Shown: piece by piece, positions 19,885 to 30,798 of the stretch
How positions within the stretch are numbered: the stretch's first letter is position 1
Layout of the letters: the number at the start of each line of letters is the position of its first letter
Program-made: the position numbers and the translations under genes
The notes under the pieces: model-generated
Told to the model about the DNA's origin: nothing
The model's input: only the letters and a program-made list of their open reading frames with translations
Databases searched by the model: none
DNA from: Rhodanobacter sp. A1T4
Lineage (GTDB): Bacteria; Pseudomonadota; Gammaproteobacteria; Xanthomonadales; Rhodanobacteraceae
Reading direction: 5' to 3'
NCBI RefSeq assembly: GCF_014207185.1
Contig: NZ_JACHCP010000004.1
Location: 1-64,000, forward strand
DNA: 64,000 nucleotides

Positions 19885-20348
19885 AGTGTCTTTGATTCCC
19901 CATAAACATATAAATACAAAAAGAATTCGTGCTTTTCGATCTCACCCCGTAGGTATGGAATGGGTGGCAACCGATGGCTTTCATGTCCGCCATGCGATCG
20001 AAATATATTTCGATCCGCCCGATTCAATCATAATTTATTACGTTTTCATAGCGCAAAAATTTACGAAAAGTGCAAGGGCTAGCCTTGGCGCTTTGCCGCG
20101 TAGTGAGCGTTCTGAATAGGCGCGGATGGCCGGTGATACCGCCGGCGGATGAACACACGCCGGCGCGGCCAAGCAAATGGATATATGTCCGGTCGAAGCG
20201 TTTGGGCCGCTGATGCAACGGAATATCGCGTTGCTGCGGCGGCGGTGCCCTGCTTGGAGTTTGCCGCGCCAGTATTTGCGGAACCGGGCTTATACAGTTG
20301 GGCTGATCAGGCCTGTCATGTCATGTGCGACAAGTCAGGCGGGGATCA
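19885..20348. promoter_or_regulatory. AT-rich upstream region of the TonB receptor
   Basis: 464 bases without a gene. The part nearest the receptor (19885-20075) is AT-rich, as expected for a minus-strand promoter, and holds a perfect 20-base palindrome at 19996-20015. No clear -35/-10 pair could be assigned. The rest, towards the flavoprotein gene, is GC-rich and has no recognised feature. Confidence 0.45.
19996..20015. promoter_or_regulatory. Perfect palindrome, candidate operator
   Basis: GATCGAAATA is followed by TATTTCGATC, an exact 20-base palindrome 112 bases upstream of the receptor start. The half-site TTTCGATC occurs again at about 19936. This is typical of a dimeric regulator site, but no regulator gene is nearby. 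Confidence 0.45.
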
Positions 20349-22013
20349 TCAATGCCGCGTGGCGATGCTCAGTGCCACTGCCTCGGCTACCTTGATGCCA
20401 TCGACGGCCGCGGACAGGATGCCGCCGGCATAGCCGGCACCCTCGCCGGCGGGATAGAGACCGGCGGTGTTGAGGCTCTGGAAGCTGTCGTCGCGTTTGA
20501 TCCGCACCGGCGACGAGGTGCGCGTCTCCACGCCGGTAAGTACGGCATCGTGCAGGGCGAAACCCTTGATCTGCCGATCGAACGCGGGCAGCGCCTCACG
20601 GATCGCCTCGATCGCGTAGGCGGGTAGTGCGCTGTCCAGACTACCCAGCGTGACGCCCGGCTTGAACGATGGCTCGACCTCACCAAACTCGCGCGATGCT
20701 CGAGCGGCGATAAAGTCGCCGACCAGCTGGCCCGGCGCGTTGTAGTTTTCGCCGCCCAGCGTATACGCGTGACTTTCCAGCGCGCGCTGCAGCGCGATGC
20801 CGGCCAGTGGGCTCGGAGTGCTTTTATCGGACGCGGTATCGAACGGCGCAAAGTCGACCGGATCGATGCCGACCACGATCGCTGCGTTGGCGTTGCGCTC
20901 GTTGCGCGAATACTGGCTCATGCCGTTGGTGACGACGCGGCCCGGCTCGGACATTGCCGCGACCACGGTGCCACCGGGACACATACAGAAGCTGTAAACG
21001 GAACGGCCTTTGCCTGCGTGATTTCCTGTGGCGTGATGCACCAGCTTGTAATCGGCTGCGCCGAGAATCGGATGGCCCGCCTGCGCACCGAAGCGTGCGC
21101 GGTCGACGATCGATTGCGGATGTTCGACGCGAAAGCCAATCGAGAAAGGTTTGGCTTCCAGGTACACGTCACGCGCATGCAGCATCTCGAAGGTATCGCG
21201 CGCGCTGTGACCGATCGCCAGCACCACGTGATCGGCGAGAATCTGTTCGCCACCGTGCAGTGTCACGCCACGCACGTGGCGCTTGCCTTTGGCATCGGTG
21301 TCGATCAGCAGATCATCGACACGGCTGCTGAAGCGGATCTCGCCGCCGAGCGATTCGATCGTGGCGCGCATATTTTCCACCATCGTCACCAGCCGGAAGG
21401 TGCCGATGTGCGGCTTGCTGACATAGAGAATTTCTTCCGGCGCACCCGCCTTGACGAACTCGGTGAGTACCTTGCGGCCGTGGTGTTGCGGGTCACGGAT
21501 CTGGCTCCACAGCTTGCCATCGGAAAACGTGCCGGCGCCGCCTTCGCCGAACTGCACGTTGGATTCCGGATGCAGATTGCGTTTGCGCCAGAGGTCCCAG
21601 GTATCCTTGGTGCGCTCGCGCACGGCCTTGCCCCGGTCGAGGATGATCGGGCGAAAGCCCATCTGCGCCAGGATCAGGCCGGCGAATAGCCCGCAGGGGC
21701 CGGTACCGATCACGATTGGCCGCCGCGGCAGGTTGGCCGGGGCATGGGCAACAAAGCGATAGCTGGTGTCCGGTGTCGGGCCGATGTTCTTGTCGTCGGC
21801 GAATTCTTGCAGCAGTTCAGCCTGGCGCGGCGTGTCGATATCCAGTGCATAGATCAGCAGGATCGCGCCGCGCTTGCGGGCGTCGTAACTGCGCTTGGCC
21901 ACGGTGAAGCTCAGCGGCTCCTTCGCGCTCAGCTTCAAGCGGGCGCGGATCGCCTTGGGCAACGCTTCCTCGGCGTGATCCAGCGGCAGCTTGAGGTCGG
22001 TTATTCGCAGCAT
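20349..22013 (-). CDS. FAD-dependent oxidoreductase (COG2509-type flavoprotein)
   Basis: 554 residues from MLRITDLKLPLDH. An N-terminal alpha/beta domain (MLRITDLK... about residues 1-85) precedes a Rossmann FAD-binding motif VIGTGPCGLFAGLILAQMG (near residue 100), followed by FGEGGAGTFSDGKL, VVLAIGHSARDTFEML and a C-terminal FAD motif GLYPAGEGAGYAGGI. This matches the widespread uncharacterised NAD(P)/FAD-dependent dehydrogenase family COG2509. The reaction is unknown. The frame is open to a TTG at 22094, but the conserved start of the family is the ATG at 22013. It is transcribed alone towards the receptor promoter region. Confidence 0.87.
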   Translation of the reverse strand: MLRITDLKLPLDHAEEALPKAIRARLKLSAKEPLSFTVAKRSYDARKRGAILLIYALDIDTPRQAELLQEFADDKNIGPTPDTSYRFVAHAPANLPRRPIVIGTGPCGLFAGLILAQMGFRPIILDRGKAVRERTKDTWDLWRKRNLHPESNVQFGEGGAGTFSDGKLWSQIRDPQHHGRKVLTEFVKAGAPEEILYVSKPHIGTFRLVTMVENMRATIESLGGEIRFSSRVDDLLIDTDAKGKRHVRGVTLHGGEQILADHVVLAIGHSARDTFEMLHARDVYLEAKPFSIGFRVEHPQSIVDRARFGAQAGHPILGAADYKLVHHATGNHAGKGRSVYSFCMCPGGTVVAAMSEPGRVVTNGMSQYSRNERNANAAIVVGIDPVDFAPFDTASDKSTPSPLAGIALQRALESHAYTLGGENYNAPGQLVGDFIAARASREFGEVEPSFKPGVTLGSLDSALPAYAIEAIREALPAFDRQIKGFALHDAVLTGVETRTSSPVRIKRDDSFQSLNTAGLYPAGEGAGYAGGILSAAVDGIKVAEAVALSIATRH

Positions 22014-22252
22014 GACGGGTGGGAGTAGTCGATCGACGCGGCTGAGCGGCTTGGCTCGGTCGGCTATTGTCGATGCGATCGTGTGAGTGGACAAGGCATG
22101 GCGTTACAGGCGATGCAGCGATGCCACCGCGACAGCTGCGGTGCCGGGCTTGATGCTCTGCAGACGCTCGAGCAGCGCGACGGGGCAACGTGGCGTTCGG
22201 CAGAGTTCTGAAAGGCACTGACGACGGCACGCTGCCGTCGTCATGTCTGATG

Positions 22253-22759
22253 TCAGGCTTGGCCGATGAAGTCCGGCTTGCCGAGCTCGGAACCCGCCTC
22301 GCGCAGGATGTTGTAAGCCGTCGTGCAATGGAAAAAGAGGTTTGGGATGACGAAGTGCAGCAGGTAGGCCTGACCTTCGAAAGTCATTTCTCCCGTGCGC
22401 GTCTTGAGGATGATCGTGCGGGACTCGCTGCCATCGATCTGCTCGGATTTGAAGGTTTTGATGTACTCGATGGCGCGATGGATGCGCGAGCTGGTCTGTT
22501 CAAACGTGGTCTCGTTGTCCTCAAACGACATCGGTTCGACCTCGGCCAGGCGTGCTATACCTCGCGTGGCCATGTCGCAGGCGATCTGCACCTGCTTGAC
22601 CAGCGGAAGCATGTCGGGGATCAGCCGCGTCTGCAGCAGGGTTTCATCAGTGACATTTTTCTTGGCGGCATGCTCCGCGCCTTTCTTCAGTACGTGGGCA
22701 AGGTTTTCCAGCGCGCGGATGGTGACGGGAACGGCGGTCTGATACATCGAGAGTGTCAT
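22253..22759 (-). CDS. DUF1993 domain protein
   Basis: 168 residues. The sequence starts MTLSMYQTAVPVTIRALENLAHVLKKG, has TRLIPDMLPLVKQVQIACD in the middle and ends with a FHCTTAYNILRE region: the DUF1993 pattern, an all-helical fold of the DinB-like group. Histidines in the C-terminal part could bind metal. The function is unknown. Its ATG overlaps the stop of the upstream MFS gene by four bases (22756-22759), so the two are probably translationally coupled. Confidence 0.85.
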   Translation of the reverse strand: MTLSMYQTAVPVTIRALENLAHVLKKGAEHAAKKNVTDETLLQTRLIPDMLPLVKQVQIACDMATRGIARLAEVEPMSFEDNETTFEQTSSRIHRAIEYIKTFKSEQIDGSESRTIILKTRTGEMTFEGQAYLLHFVIPNLFFHCTTAYNILREAGSELGKPDFIGQA

Positions 22760-24090
22760 GGAGATGGTTCCGTGGAGTCGTGAGGAAGCGGTTCTGGCGA
22801 AAAGTGCTTGAACGGGATGACGGGCGCGATATCGTCACTGGCTACCGGCGCGATGATTTTGTTTCTGCGGGTAATGTTGGCGGCAATGACCGCCGAAACC
22901 AGCAATAGCACCGCGCTGAGAATAAATGCGGCTCCGGGCAGGTGTACCGGCGCGTGATCGCTGATGAACAGCGCGAAGATATTGGCGAACAGTGCCGGAC
23001 CAAAGATGCCGGCGAGGCTGGCAAGGCTGGTCAGGGCGCCTTGCAGACGGCCTTGTTCGTGCGGATCGACCTGCTGGGTCATCATCGCCTGTGCTGGCGG
23101 TCCGGCCAAGCCACCCAGGCACAGGAACGGAATGCCGGCCAGGAAAATCCAGGCCACCGGCGCCAATCCAAAAAACAGGTAGCCAACGATACACAGCAGC
23201 AGTCCGCCAATGATCAGCCGGCGCTCGCCAAAGGTAGGCATCAGCCGTCGCACCAACACGGCCTGCACCAAGCCGCTGCACAAGCCAACCAGAGCCAGGG
23301 TATAGCCAACCGCCTGAGGTCCCCAGCCGTAGCGGTAGTCGGTGTACAGCACATACGTCGAGTTGAGCGAGAACTGCGCCAGGTTGATCAGGAAAAATAC
23401 GGCGGCCAGTCCGAACACCTGCGGGTAACGGCGCAGCAGCACCAGCGCACCCAGCGGATTGGCATGGCGCCAGTCGAAACGCGCGCTGCGCTTTTCCTTT
23501 GGCAGCGATTCGGGTAGCACGAAAAGGCCGTAGGCGAAGTTGATCAGCGAGAGGACACCGGCGATCCAGAACGGTAGCCGGATGGATAGATGGCCGAGAA
23601 AGCCACCTAACGCCGGCCCGATGATGAAGCCGATGCCAAACGCTGCGCCCAGCGTGCCGAATGCTGCGGCGCGCTTTTCCTTCGGCGTGATGTCGGCGAT
23701 ATACGCGTTCGCGGTCGAAAAGCTGGCCGCGCACACACCGGAAATCGCGCGGCCGACAAACAGCAGCCAGAGCGACGGCGCCAGCGCCATCAACACGAAA
23801 TCGATACCCAGCCCGAGGCTCGAAATCAGGATGACGGTGCGTCGTCCGTAGCGATCCGACAGCGCCCCTTGCACCGGTGAAAACACAAACTGCATCAGCA
23901 TGAACAACGCGCCGAACGCACCCGACCATACTGCCGCCTCGGCGATGCTGCCGCCGATCAGCTGCACGATCAGATGCGGCAGCACGGGAATGATGATGCC
24001 GAATGCCAGCATATCGACCATGACGGTGACGAAGATGAAGGTCAGCGCGGCACGACGACGGGGTGATTCGGGAGTCGGGAGCTGATCCAT
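22756..24090 (-). CDS. MFS transporter, tetracycline-exporter (TCR/Tet) type
   Basis: 444 residues from MDQLPTPESPRRRAALTF with 12 membrane segments. The motif between helices 2 and 3 is present as GALSDRYGRRTVIL, and the motif C region of drug/H+ antiporters appears as LGAAFGIGFIIGPALGGFLG. The overall pattern (IIPVLPHLI in helix 1, MAFGIII) matches the TetA/TCR branch, which exports tetracyclines and other drugs by proton exchange. Sequence alone does not show the substrate or whether it gives resistance. It reads into the DUF1993 gene with a 4-base overlap. A nested inverted repeat at 24139-24164, 49 bases upstream, could be an operator. The frame extends to 24222, but the first 44 residues are atypical. 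Confidence 0.87.
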   Translation of the reverse strand: MDQLPTPESPRRRAALTFIFVTVMVDMLAFGIIIPVLPHLIVQLIGGSIAEAAVWSGAFGALFMLMQFVFSPVQGALSDRYGRRTVILISSLGLGIDFVLMALAPSLWLLFVGRAISGVCAASFSTANAYIADITPKEKRAAAFGTLGAAFGIGFIIGPALGGFLGHLSIRLPFWIAGVLSLINFAYGLFVLPESLPKEKRSARFDWRHANPLGALVLLRRYPQVFGLAAVFFLINLAQFSLNSTYVLYTDYRYGWGPQAVGYTLALVGLCSGLVQAVLVRRLMPTFGERRLIIGGLLLCIVGYLFFGLAPVAWIFLAGIPFLCLGGLAGPPAQAMMTQQVDPHEQGRLQGALTSLASLAGIFGPALFANIFALFISDHAPVHLPGAAFILSAVLLLVSAVIAANITRRNKIIAPVASDDIAPVIPFKHFSPEPLPHDSTEPSP

Positions 24091-24138
24091 GGGCTGCAGC
24101 GAAGCGGGAAGACGTGCACGATAACCGAACACCGCCGC

Positions 24139-24164
24139 ACATACGTACGTTCGTACACGTATGT
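24139..24164. promoter_or_regulatory. Nested inverted repeat upstream of the MFS exporter
   Basis: ACATACGT (24139-24146) and ACGTATGT (24157-24164) are perfect inverted arms around ten bases that themselves contain GTACG/CGTAC. The size and dyad symmetry resemble TetR-type operators. It lies between the alpha/beta hydrolase stop and the MFS start. No regulator gene is adjacent. Confidence 0.45.
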
Positions 24165-24200
24165 CGCTCCGTGTTTCCTTGCCAGCTCGCCAATAGAGAG

Positions 24201-25046
24201 CTAGACGGCCGCTTCGATCCACGCCGCAACGGCGGCAGGTTGTTCGAGATGCAGATGATGGCCGCCGTCGAGATGGCTTACCACCATGTTCGCTACGCAG
24301 TCGGCACGCGCCTGCATTGGCGCAGTGGGCAGGTACGCAGTGGTGGGTTTGGCCAGCAGCAGCGCTGCAGGTGCTTCGATGCCACGAAGTATTGCGTGGA
24401 TCTGCGATTCGGCTTGCCGTACGGCGCTTTTATGGGTCAATCGGGGATCGCTGCGCCATTGCCAGCCGCCGTCGGTTTCGATCAGGGCGCGCATCACGAT
24501 TGGCCGCGCCAGATCGGCAGCCAATCCACTGACGATGACGCGCGCGTTCACCGCCTGCTCGATATCGCGGAAGACGCGCAGCGGCTTGGTGCTGTCAGCA
24601 CGCGAGGCAAATGCTTCGCGAAAACGCTTCAGCGTTTGCGAACCGTCATCGCCAAGCGGGCCAAGACCTTCGATCAATCGCAGGCGTTCGATTCGTTGCG
24701 GTGCTGCCGCGGCCACCAGCGCCGCGATGCCAGCACCCATCGAATGGCCGAGCAGGGTGTAGCGATCGAGCTGAAGCGCATCCGTTGTTTCGAGCACGAC
24801 GCGAACATAGTCGAGGTAGTGATACTGAGCGCCCGGTGCCAGATGATCGGAATGGCCGTGACCCGGAAGGTCCAGCGCAATCACGTGAAACCGCTGGGCC
24901 AAAAGCGGCGCCAGCAAGGCGAAGCTGCCGGCGTTGTCCAGCCAGCCGTGCAGGGCCAGCAGTGGCGGCGCGGCATCATCACCCCAGACTTGCGCCGCGA
25001 GCGCGAGGTGCGGCAGTGCGATGCGGCGCTCAGTCGGCGCGGTCAT
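24201..25046 (-). CDS. Alpha/beta hydrolase
   Basis: 281 residues with the alpha/beta-hydrolase fold: oxyanion-hole region ALHGWLDNAGSF (near residue 33), DLPGHGHSD, the nucleophile elbow LLGHSMGAGIAAL (Ser near 98) and a late His in HLDGGHHLHLEQP. The acid residue was not placed with certainty. The substrate is unknown; relatives are esterases or carboxylesterases of broad range. Its start overlaps the end of hemH by 17 bases, so it is probably co-transcribed and translationally coupled to ferrochelatase, although no link to heme synthesis is known. Confidence 0.86.
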   Translation of the reverse strand: MTAPTERRIALPHLALAAQVWGDDAAPPLLALHGWLDNAGSFALLAPLLAQRFHVIALDLPGHGHSDHLAPGAQYHYLDYVRVVLETTDALQLDRYTLLGHSMGAGIAALVAAAAPQRIERLRLIEGLGPLGDDGSQTLKRFREAFASRADSTKPLRVFRDIEQAVNARVIVSGLAADLARPIVMRALIETDGGWQWRSDPRLTHKSAVRQAESQIHAILRGIEAPAALLLAKPTTAYLPTAPMQARADCVANMVVSHLDGGHHLHLEQPAAVAAWIEAAV

Positions 25047-26163
25047 GCTGAATCCTTGCGCGGCGGTCGGCGTCGATCGCGCGCTGTTCCGCCACGGCAG
25101 GATCGTAGTCGATGGCGAATTCCGGCCAACCCTGGGTGTGCCGCAGTATCAGGGCAGCGAGGCTGCTGACCTGGCCGGCACTGTCGTTGAGCGCGGGGAT
25201 ATAGCGCAATGTCTGGCCACCAGCTCCGATAAAGAAATCGCGATTCTGCATCGCGATTTCCTCCAGCGTTTCCAGACAGTCCACCGAAAATCCGGGGCAG
25301 GCCACGTCGAGACTTTTCACGCCTTCGGCCGCCAGCTTGCGGACCATTTGGTCGGTGTACGGGTGCAGCCAGCGCTCGCGGCCCACGCGCGACTGAAAAC
25401 TCATCACCAGCTTGTCTTCGGTCAGGCCCAGTCGCTCGCGCAGCAGCCGTGCGGTGGCGTGGCATTGGCAGAAGTACGGGTCGCCGGCATGCAGGTAACG
25501 TTCGGGGATGCCATGAAACGACAGCAGTAATTTGTCGCCGCGACCGTTGGCTTGCCACCATGCTTCGATGCTGATCGCCAGCGCCTCGATGTGCCCTGGA
25601 TCGTCGTGGTAATCGTTGATGATGCGCAGCTCGGGCGGCCAGCGCAGCTTCTTGTAAGTGTCCATCACGGCATCGATCACTGAGCCGGACGAAGTCGCCG
25701 AATACTGCGGGTACATCGGCAGCACCAGTAACTTGCGCACGCCCTCGCGCTGCAGCCGTTCGATAGTGCGCGCGACCGAGGGCTCGCCGTAACGCATGGC
25801 CAGTGCCACGCGAATCGGACCATTCGGACGCTGCCAGCCCAGCTCGGTCTGCAGGCCGGCGGCCAATGCCTCGCTGCCGACCCGCAGCGGCGAGCCCTGG
25901 TCGGTCCACACCTTGGCGTACGCATGCGCCGAACGTGACGGCCGCAGCCGCAGGATCACCCCATGCAGGATCAGCCACCACAACGAGCGCGGTGATTCGA
26001 TGACCCGAGGATCGCTGAGAAACTCGGCCAGATAAGGCCGCACCGCCCTGGCCGTAGGCGCTGTCGGCGTACCCAGATTCACCAGCAGCACGCCAGCCTG
26101 AACGGGCGGCATGGGCTGCTGGTCGGAATGACCGGCAACGCCGGTATAGTTGTTGTAGGGCAT
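25030..26163 (-). CDS. hemH: Ferrochelatase (final step of heme synthesis)
   Basis: About 377 residues from MPYNNYTGVAGHSD. Family landmarks: LLVNLGTPTAP, SFHGIPERYLHAGDPYFCQC (with the conserved catalytic His in SFHG), SFQSRVGRERWLHPYT and CPGFSVDCLETLEEI. It inserts Fe2+ into protoporphyrin IX at the cytosolic or inner-membrane face. The frame extends 13 residues upstream to 26202, but these look like the divergent promoter region. It is divergently arranged with the SYLF gene (about 105 bases between starts) and followed by an overlapping alpha/beta hydrolase gene. Confidence 0.94.
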   Translation of the reverse strand: MPYNNYTGVAGHSDQQPMPPVQAGVLLVNLGTPTAPTARAVRPYLAEFLSDPRVIESPRSLWWLILHGVILRLRPSRSAHAYAKVWTDQGSPLRVGSEALAAGLQTELGWQRPNGPIRVALAMRYGEPSVARTIERLQREGVRKLLVLPMYPQYSATSSGSVIDAVMDTYKKLRWPPELRIINDYHDDPGHIEALAISIEAWWQANGRGDKLLLSFHGIPERYLHAGDPYFCQCHATARLLRERLGLTEDKLVMSFQSRVGRERWLHPYTDQMVRKLAAEGVKSLDVACPGFSVDCLETLEEIAMQNRDFFIGAGGQTLRYIPALNDSAGQVSSLAALILRHTQGWPEFAIDYDPAVAEQRAIDADRRARIQHDRAD

Positions 26164-26268
26164 GGCGGCGTCGCGGTTGAAGCAAGCGCATGAGTCTGCC
26201 ACAAGCCTCGCGCGCCGCGGCGCGCTGCGTCATTACCTATTGATCCCCAACCCCAAGTGGAGCTCTCC

Positions 26269-26958
26269 ATGTTCAAGACACCACTGCATCGCCTGCTGCT
26301 GATCGGCGTGGCCCTGTTGCTGCCTGCCATGGCCGTGCATGCCGAGGACCCACCGCTGGTGCGCGCCAAGAATGCCGTGCGCGTGCTCAGCGAAATCATG
26401 GAGGCACCGGACAAGTCGATTCCGCAGGATCTGCTGCGCGACGCCAAGGCGATTGCGGTCATCCCCGATGTGCTGAAGGTCGGCTTCGTTTTCGGCGGTC
26501 GTCGCGGTGAGGGGCTGATCTCGGTGAAATCGCCTGACGGCACCTGGTCCAACCCCAGTTTTGTCACTGTCACCGGTGGCAGCATCGGCTTTCAGGCCGG
26601 CGTCTCTTCAACGGACGTGGTGCTGGTATTCCGCACCCAGCGCGGCGTGGATTCCATTGTCAATGGCAAGTTCACCGTCGGCGCGGATGCCGCCGCTGCC
26701 GCTGGACCGGTGGGGCGGACGGCAACGGCTTCCACCGACGCGCAGATGAAGGCTGAAATCTACTCCTACTCCCGCTCGCGCGGCTTGTTTGCCGGCGTAG
26801 CCATCGATGGTGCCGCGCTGCGCATTGATTACGACGCCAACGAGGCAATATATGGTGCGGGTATCACGCCGCGCCGCATCTTCGAAGGTGGCGTCAGCAA
26901 CGTGCCGGGGCCGGTGGTGGATTTCCGCGATCGCCTTGAGGAGTACACTTCCCGGTAG
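26269..26958 (+). CDS. SYLF-domain (Ysc84/DUF500) exported lipid-binding protein
   Basis: 229 residues from MFKTPLH. A signal peptide (hydrophobic LLLIGVALLLPAMAVHA, cleavage after AHA) precedes a SYLF domain: AKAIAVIPDVLKVGFVFGGRRGEG, VSSTDVVLVFRTQRGVD and EIYSYSRSRGLFAGVAIDGAAL. SYLF domains bind phosphoinositides in eukaryotes; the bacterial periplasmic or secreted versions have no settled role. GGAG at 26259-26262 with a 6-base spacer supports ATG 26269 over the GTG at 26257. Confidence 0.9.
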   Translation: MFKTPLHRLLLIGVALLLPAMAVHAEDPPLVRAKNAVRVLSEIMEAPDKSIPQDLLRDAKAIAVIPDVLKVGFVFGGRRGEGLISVKSPDGTWSNPSFVTVTGGSIGFQAGVSSTDVVLVFRTQRGVDSIVNGKFTVGADAAAAAGPVGRTATASTDAQMKAEIYSYSRSRGLFAGVAIDGAALRIDYDANEAIYGAGITPRRIFEGGVSNVPGPVVDFRDRLEEYTSR

Positions 26959-27022
26959 ATGCTGGGCCTAAGCCAGCGCCCGGCAGTCAGTCGGTCCACT
27001 CGGAATTGTTTCAGAGGTCATC

Positions 27023-27289
27023 ATGGGTTTAGACAGTATGTGGCACTGGATCATTCTGCTGGTGGTCGTGCTGCTGGTGTTCGGTACCAAGAAGATTCGC
27101 AACCTTGGGCCTGATCTTGGCGCCGCGATTCGCGACTTCAAGAAAAGCGTGAGCGGCGATGACGAGGCCAAGCAGAAGGAAGCCGAGGCCAAGCGTCAGG
27201 AGGCCGAGCATCTGCGGGCTGACCCGCCGGTGGATGCCACGCGCGCCAACACCACGCAGAGTCAACGCGACTCCAGCGAAACCAAGTAA
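27023..27289 (+). CDS. tatA: Sec-independent translocase subunit TatA
   Basis: 88 residues: a short N-terminus, one membrane helix ([18 protein letters not shown]), the [10 protein letters not shown] hinge, an amphipathic helix ([13 protein letters not shown]) and a charged, disordered tail. This is the classic TatA layout. TatA oligomers form the protein-conducting pathway for folded twin-arginine substrates. It is the first gene of a tatABC operon; AGAGGT precedes the ATG. The 24-base gap to tatB and the tatB-tatC overlap support co-transcription. Confidence 0.96.
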   Translation: MGLDSMWHWIILLVVVLLVFGTKKIRNLGPDLGAAIRDFKKSVSGDDEAKQKEAEAKRQEAEHLRADPPVDATRANTTQSQRDSSETK

Positions 27290-27313
27290 GCGCGCGGCGG
27301 GCGGGGCGCTGCA

Positions 27314-27814
27314 ATGATCGAGCTCAGTCTCGGCAAAATGGTGTTGCTCGCGCTGATCGCGTTGATCGTGCTGGGGCCGGAAAAACTGCCTGGCGCTGCG
27401 CGTACTGCAGGCGCGCTTTTGCGTCGTGTGCGCAGCGGCTGGGACAACGTAAAAGCCGAAGTCGAACGCGAGCTGGAGATCGAAGAGATCAAGCGCAGCG
27501 CTCGCGAAGCCGTGGCCAGCGCCGAAGCGGCGCGGCAACACGTCAAGGCTACCTTGAAGGAGGCCCACGATCCGTTCGCTGAGGCCGCCGCGATGGTAAG
27601 GCTACAGCCGCCGGCTTCAGCGGATCCCGTGCTGAAGCCAGAAGGGCACTCAGCGGAAAGTCTGCCATCGGAGAGTGGGGTGCGCCAAGCTCATCCTTTG
27701 CAGGGTCCTATTGCTGCCGATCAAACGCTGGAAGGCATGCAGTCGGAGCTTCCGCTGAATGAGCCACCGGGCAAGCCGGCGCACGACATGGAAATGCCGC
27801 ATGGCAACGCCTGA
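27314..27814 (+). CDS. tatB: Sec-independent translocase subunit TatB
   Basis: 166 residues. An N-terminal membrane helix (LGKMVLLALIALIVLGPEKLP) with the GPEKLP hinge typical of TatB, then a long amphipathic charged helix (to about residue 90) and a low-complexity Pro/Ser/Glu-rich tail. With TatC it forms the receptor for twin-arginine signal peptides. The last codons overlap the start of tatC by 14 bases. Confidence 0.95.
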   Translation: MIELSLGKMVLLALIALIVLGPEKLPGAARTAGALLRRVRSGWDNVKAEVERELEIEEIKRSAREAVASAEAARQHVKATLKEAHDPFAEAAAMVRLQPPASADPVLKPEGHSAESLPSESGVRQAHPLQGPIAADQTLEGMQSELPLNEPPGKPAHDMEMPHGNA

Positions 27815-28574
27815 GTCCGACACACCCGAAACGGAAGATGGCCTGCAGGGACTCTTCTCACATCTGCTGGAGCTGCGCATGCGCCTGATGTGGGCGGTTG
27901 GCACGGTGCTGCTGGTGCTGGTCGCGCTGGTGCCGTTCGCGAACCGGCTGTATGCGGAGCTGGCCAAGCCGCTGGTTGCGCGGCTGCCGCAGGGCGCGCA
28001 TCTGATTGCCACCGAGGTCACCAGCCCGTTTATCACGCCGTTGAAATTAGCCTTCTATGCGGCTCTTTTCATCAGTATGCCGATGGTGCTTTATCAGCTG
28101 TGGGCGTTCGTCAGCCCGGGTTTGTACAAGCACGAAAAGCGGCTGGCGCGACCGCTGCTTGCGGCAGCGCTGGTGCTGTTCTACATGGGCGGTGCGTTTG
28201 CCTATTTTCTGGTGCTGCCGGCGGCGTTCCGTTTTCTCACCGCGGTGACGCCGCAGGGTGTGGAGATGATGACCGACATCACCCACTACCTCGATTTCGT
28301 GATGCTGATGTTCTTCGCCTTCGGCCTGTGTTTCGAGGTGCCGGTGGCGGTGGTGATCGTTGCCGCGATCGGTCTCGTCGACCTGGCCAAGCTGCGCAGC
28401 GCGCGGCGGTATGCCATCTGCGGCGCCTTTGCGGTTGCCGCCTTGATCACGCCGCCCGACATCACCTCGATGCTGATGCTCGGCATCCCGATGTGCCTGC
28501 TGTACGAGCTGGGCATCTTGGCGGTGCGCTGGCTGGTGAAACCGGGATCGCTGCGGCGCGATTTGACCGAATAG
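27801..28574 (+). CDS. tatC: Sec-independent translocase subunit TatC
   Basis: 257 residues from MATPESDT. Six membrane segments with the conserved HLLELRMRL N-terminal stretch, the first periplasmic region with TSPFITPLKLAFY, and SMPMVLYQLWAFVSPGLYKHEKR. TatC recognises the twin-arginine motif. The start ATG 27801 lies inside the end of tatB, which implies coupled translation. The operon ends at 28574; a hairpin without U-tract lies at 28599-28630 before the convergent priA. Confidence 0.95.
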   Translation: MATPESDTPETEDGLQGLFSHLLELRMRLMWAVGTVLLVLVALVPFANRLYAELAKPLVARLPQGAHLIATEVTSPFITPLKLAFYAALFISMPMVLYQLWAFVSPGLYKHEKRLARPLLAAALVLFYMGGAFAYFLVLPAAFRFLTAVTPQGVEMMTDITHYLDFVMLMFFAFGLCFEVPVAVVIVAAIGLVDLAKLRSARRYAICGAFAVAALITPPDITSMLMLGIPMCLLYELGILAVRWLVKPGSLRRDLTE

Positions 28575-28598
28575 CCGGCGTCAGTCGCCCGGATTCCG

Positions 28599-28623
28599 GT
28601 ACTGATTGATCGGTACGGATCGA

Positions 28624-28630
<7 letters not shown>
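28599..28630. terminator. Hairpin between convergent tatC and priA
   Basis: GTACTGATTGATC (28599-28611) pairs with GATCGATCAGTAC (28618-28630) through 13 bp including one G-T wobble; the loop is 6 bases. It overlaps the priA stop codon. No U-run follows on either strand, so termination would not be classical. It may protect or separate the two convergent transcripts. Confidence 0.45.

Positions 28631-30798
<2,168 letters not shown>

Noticed and set aside
22835..24229. A 464-codon frame on the same strand as the MFS exporter in another register.
   Set aside because: Arg- and Ala-rich out-of-frame shadow; the exporter frame has membrane helices and motifs.
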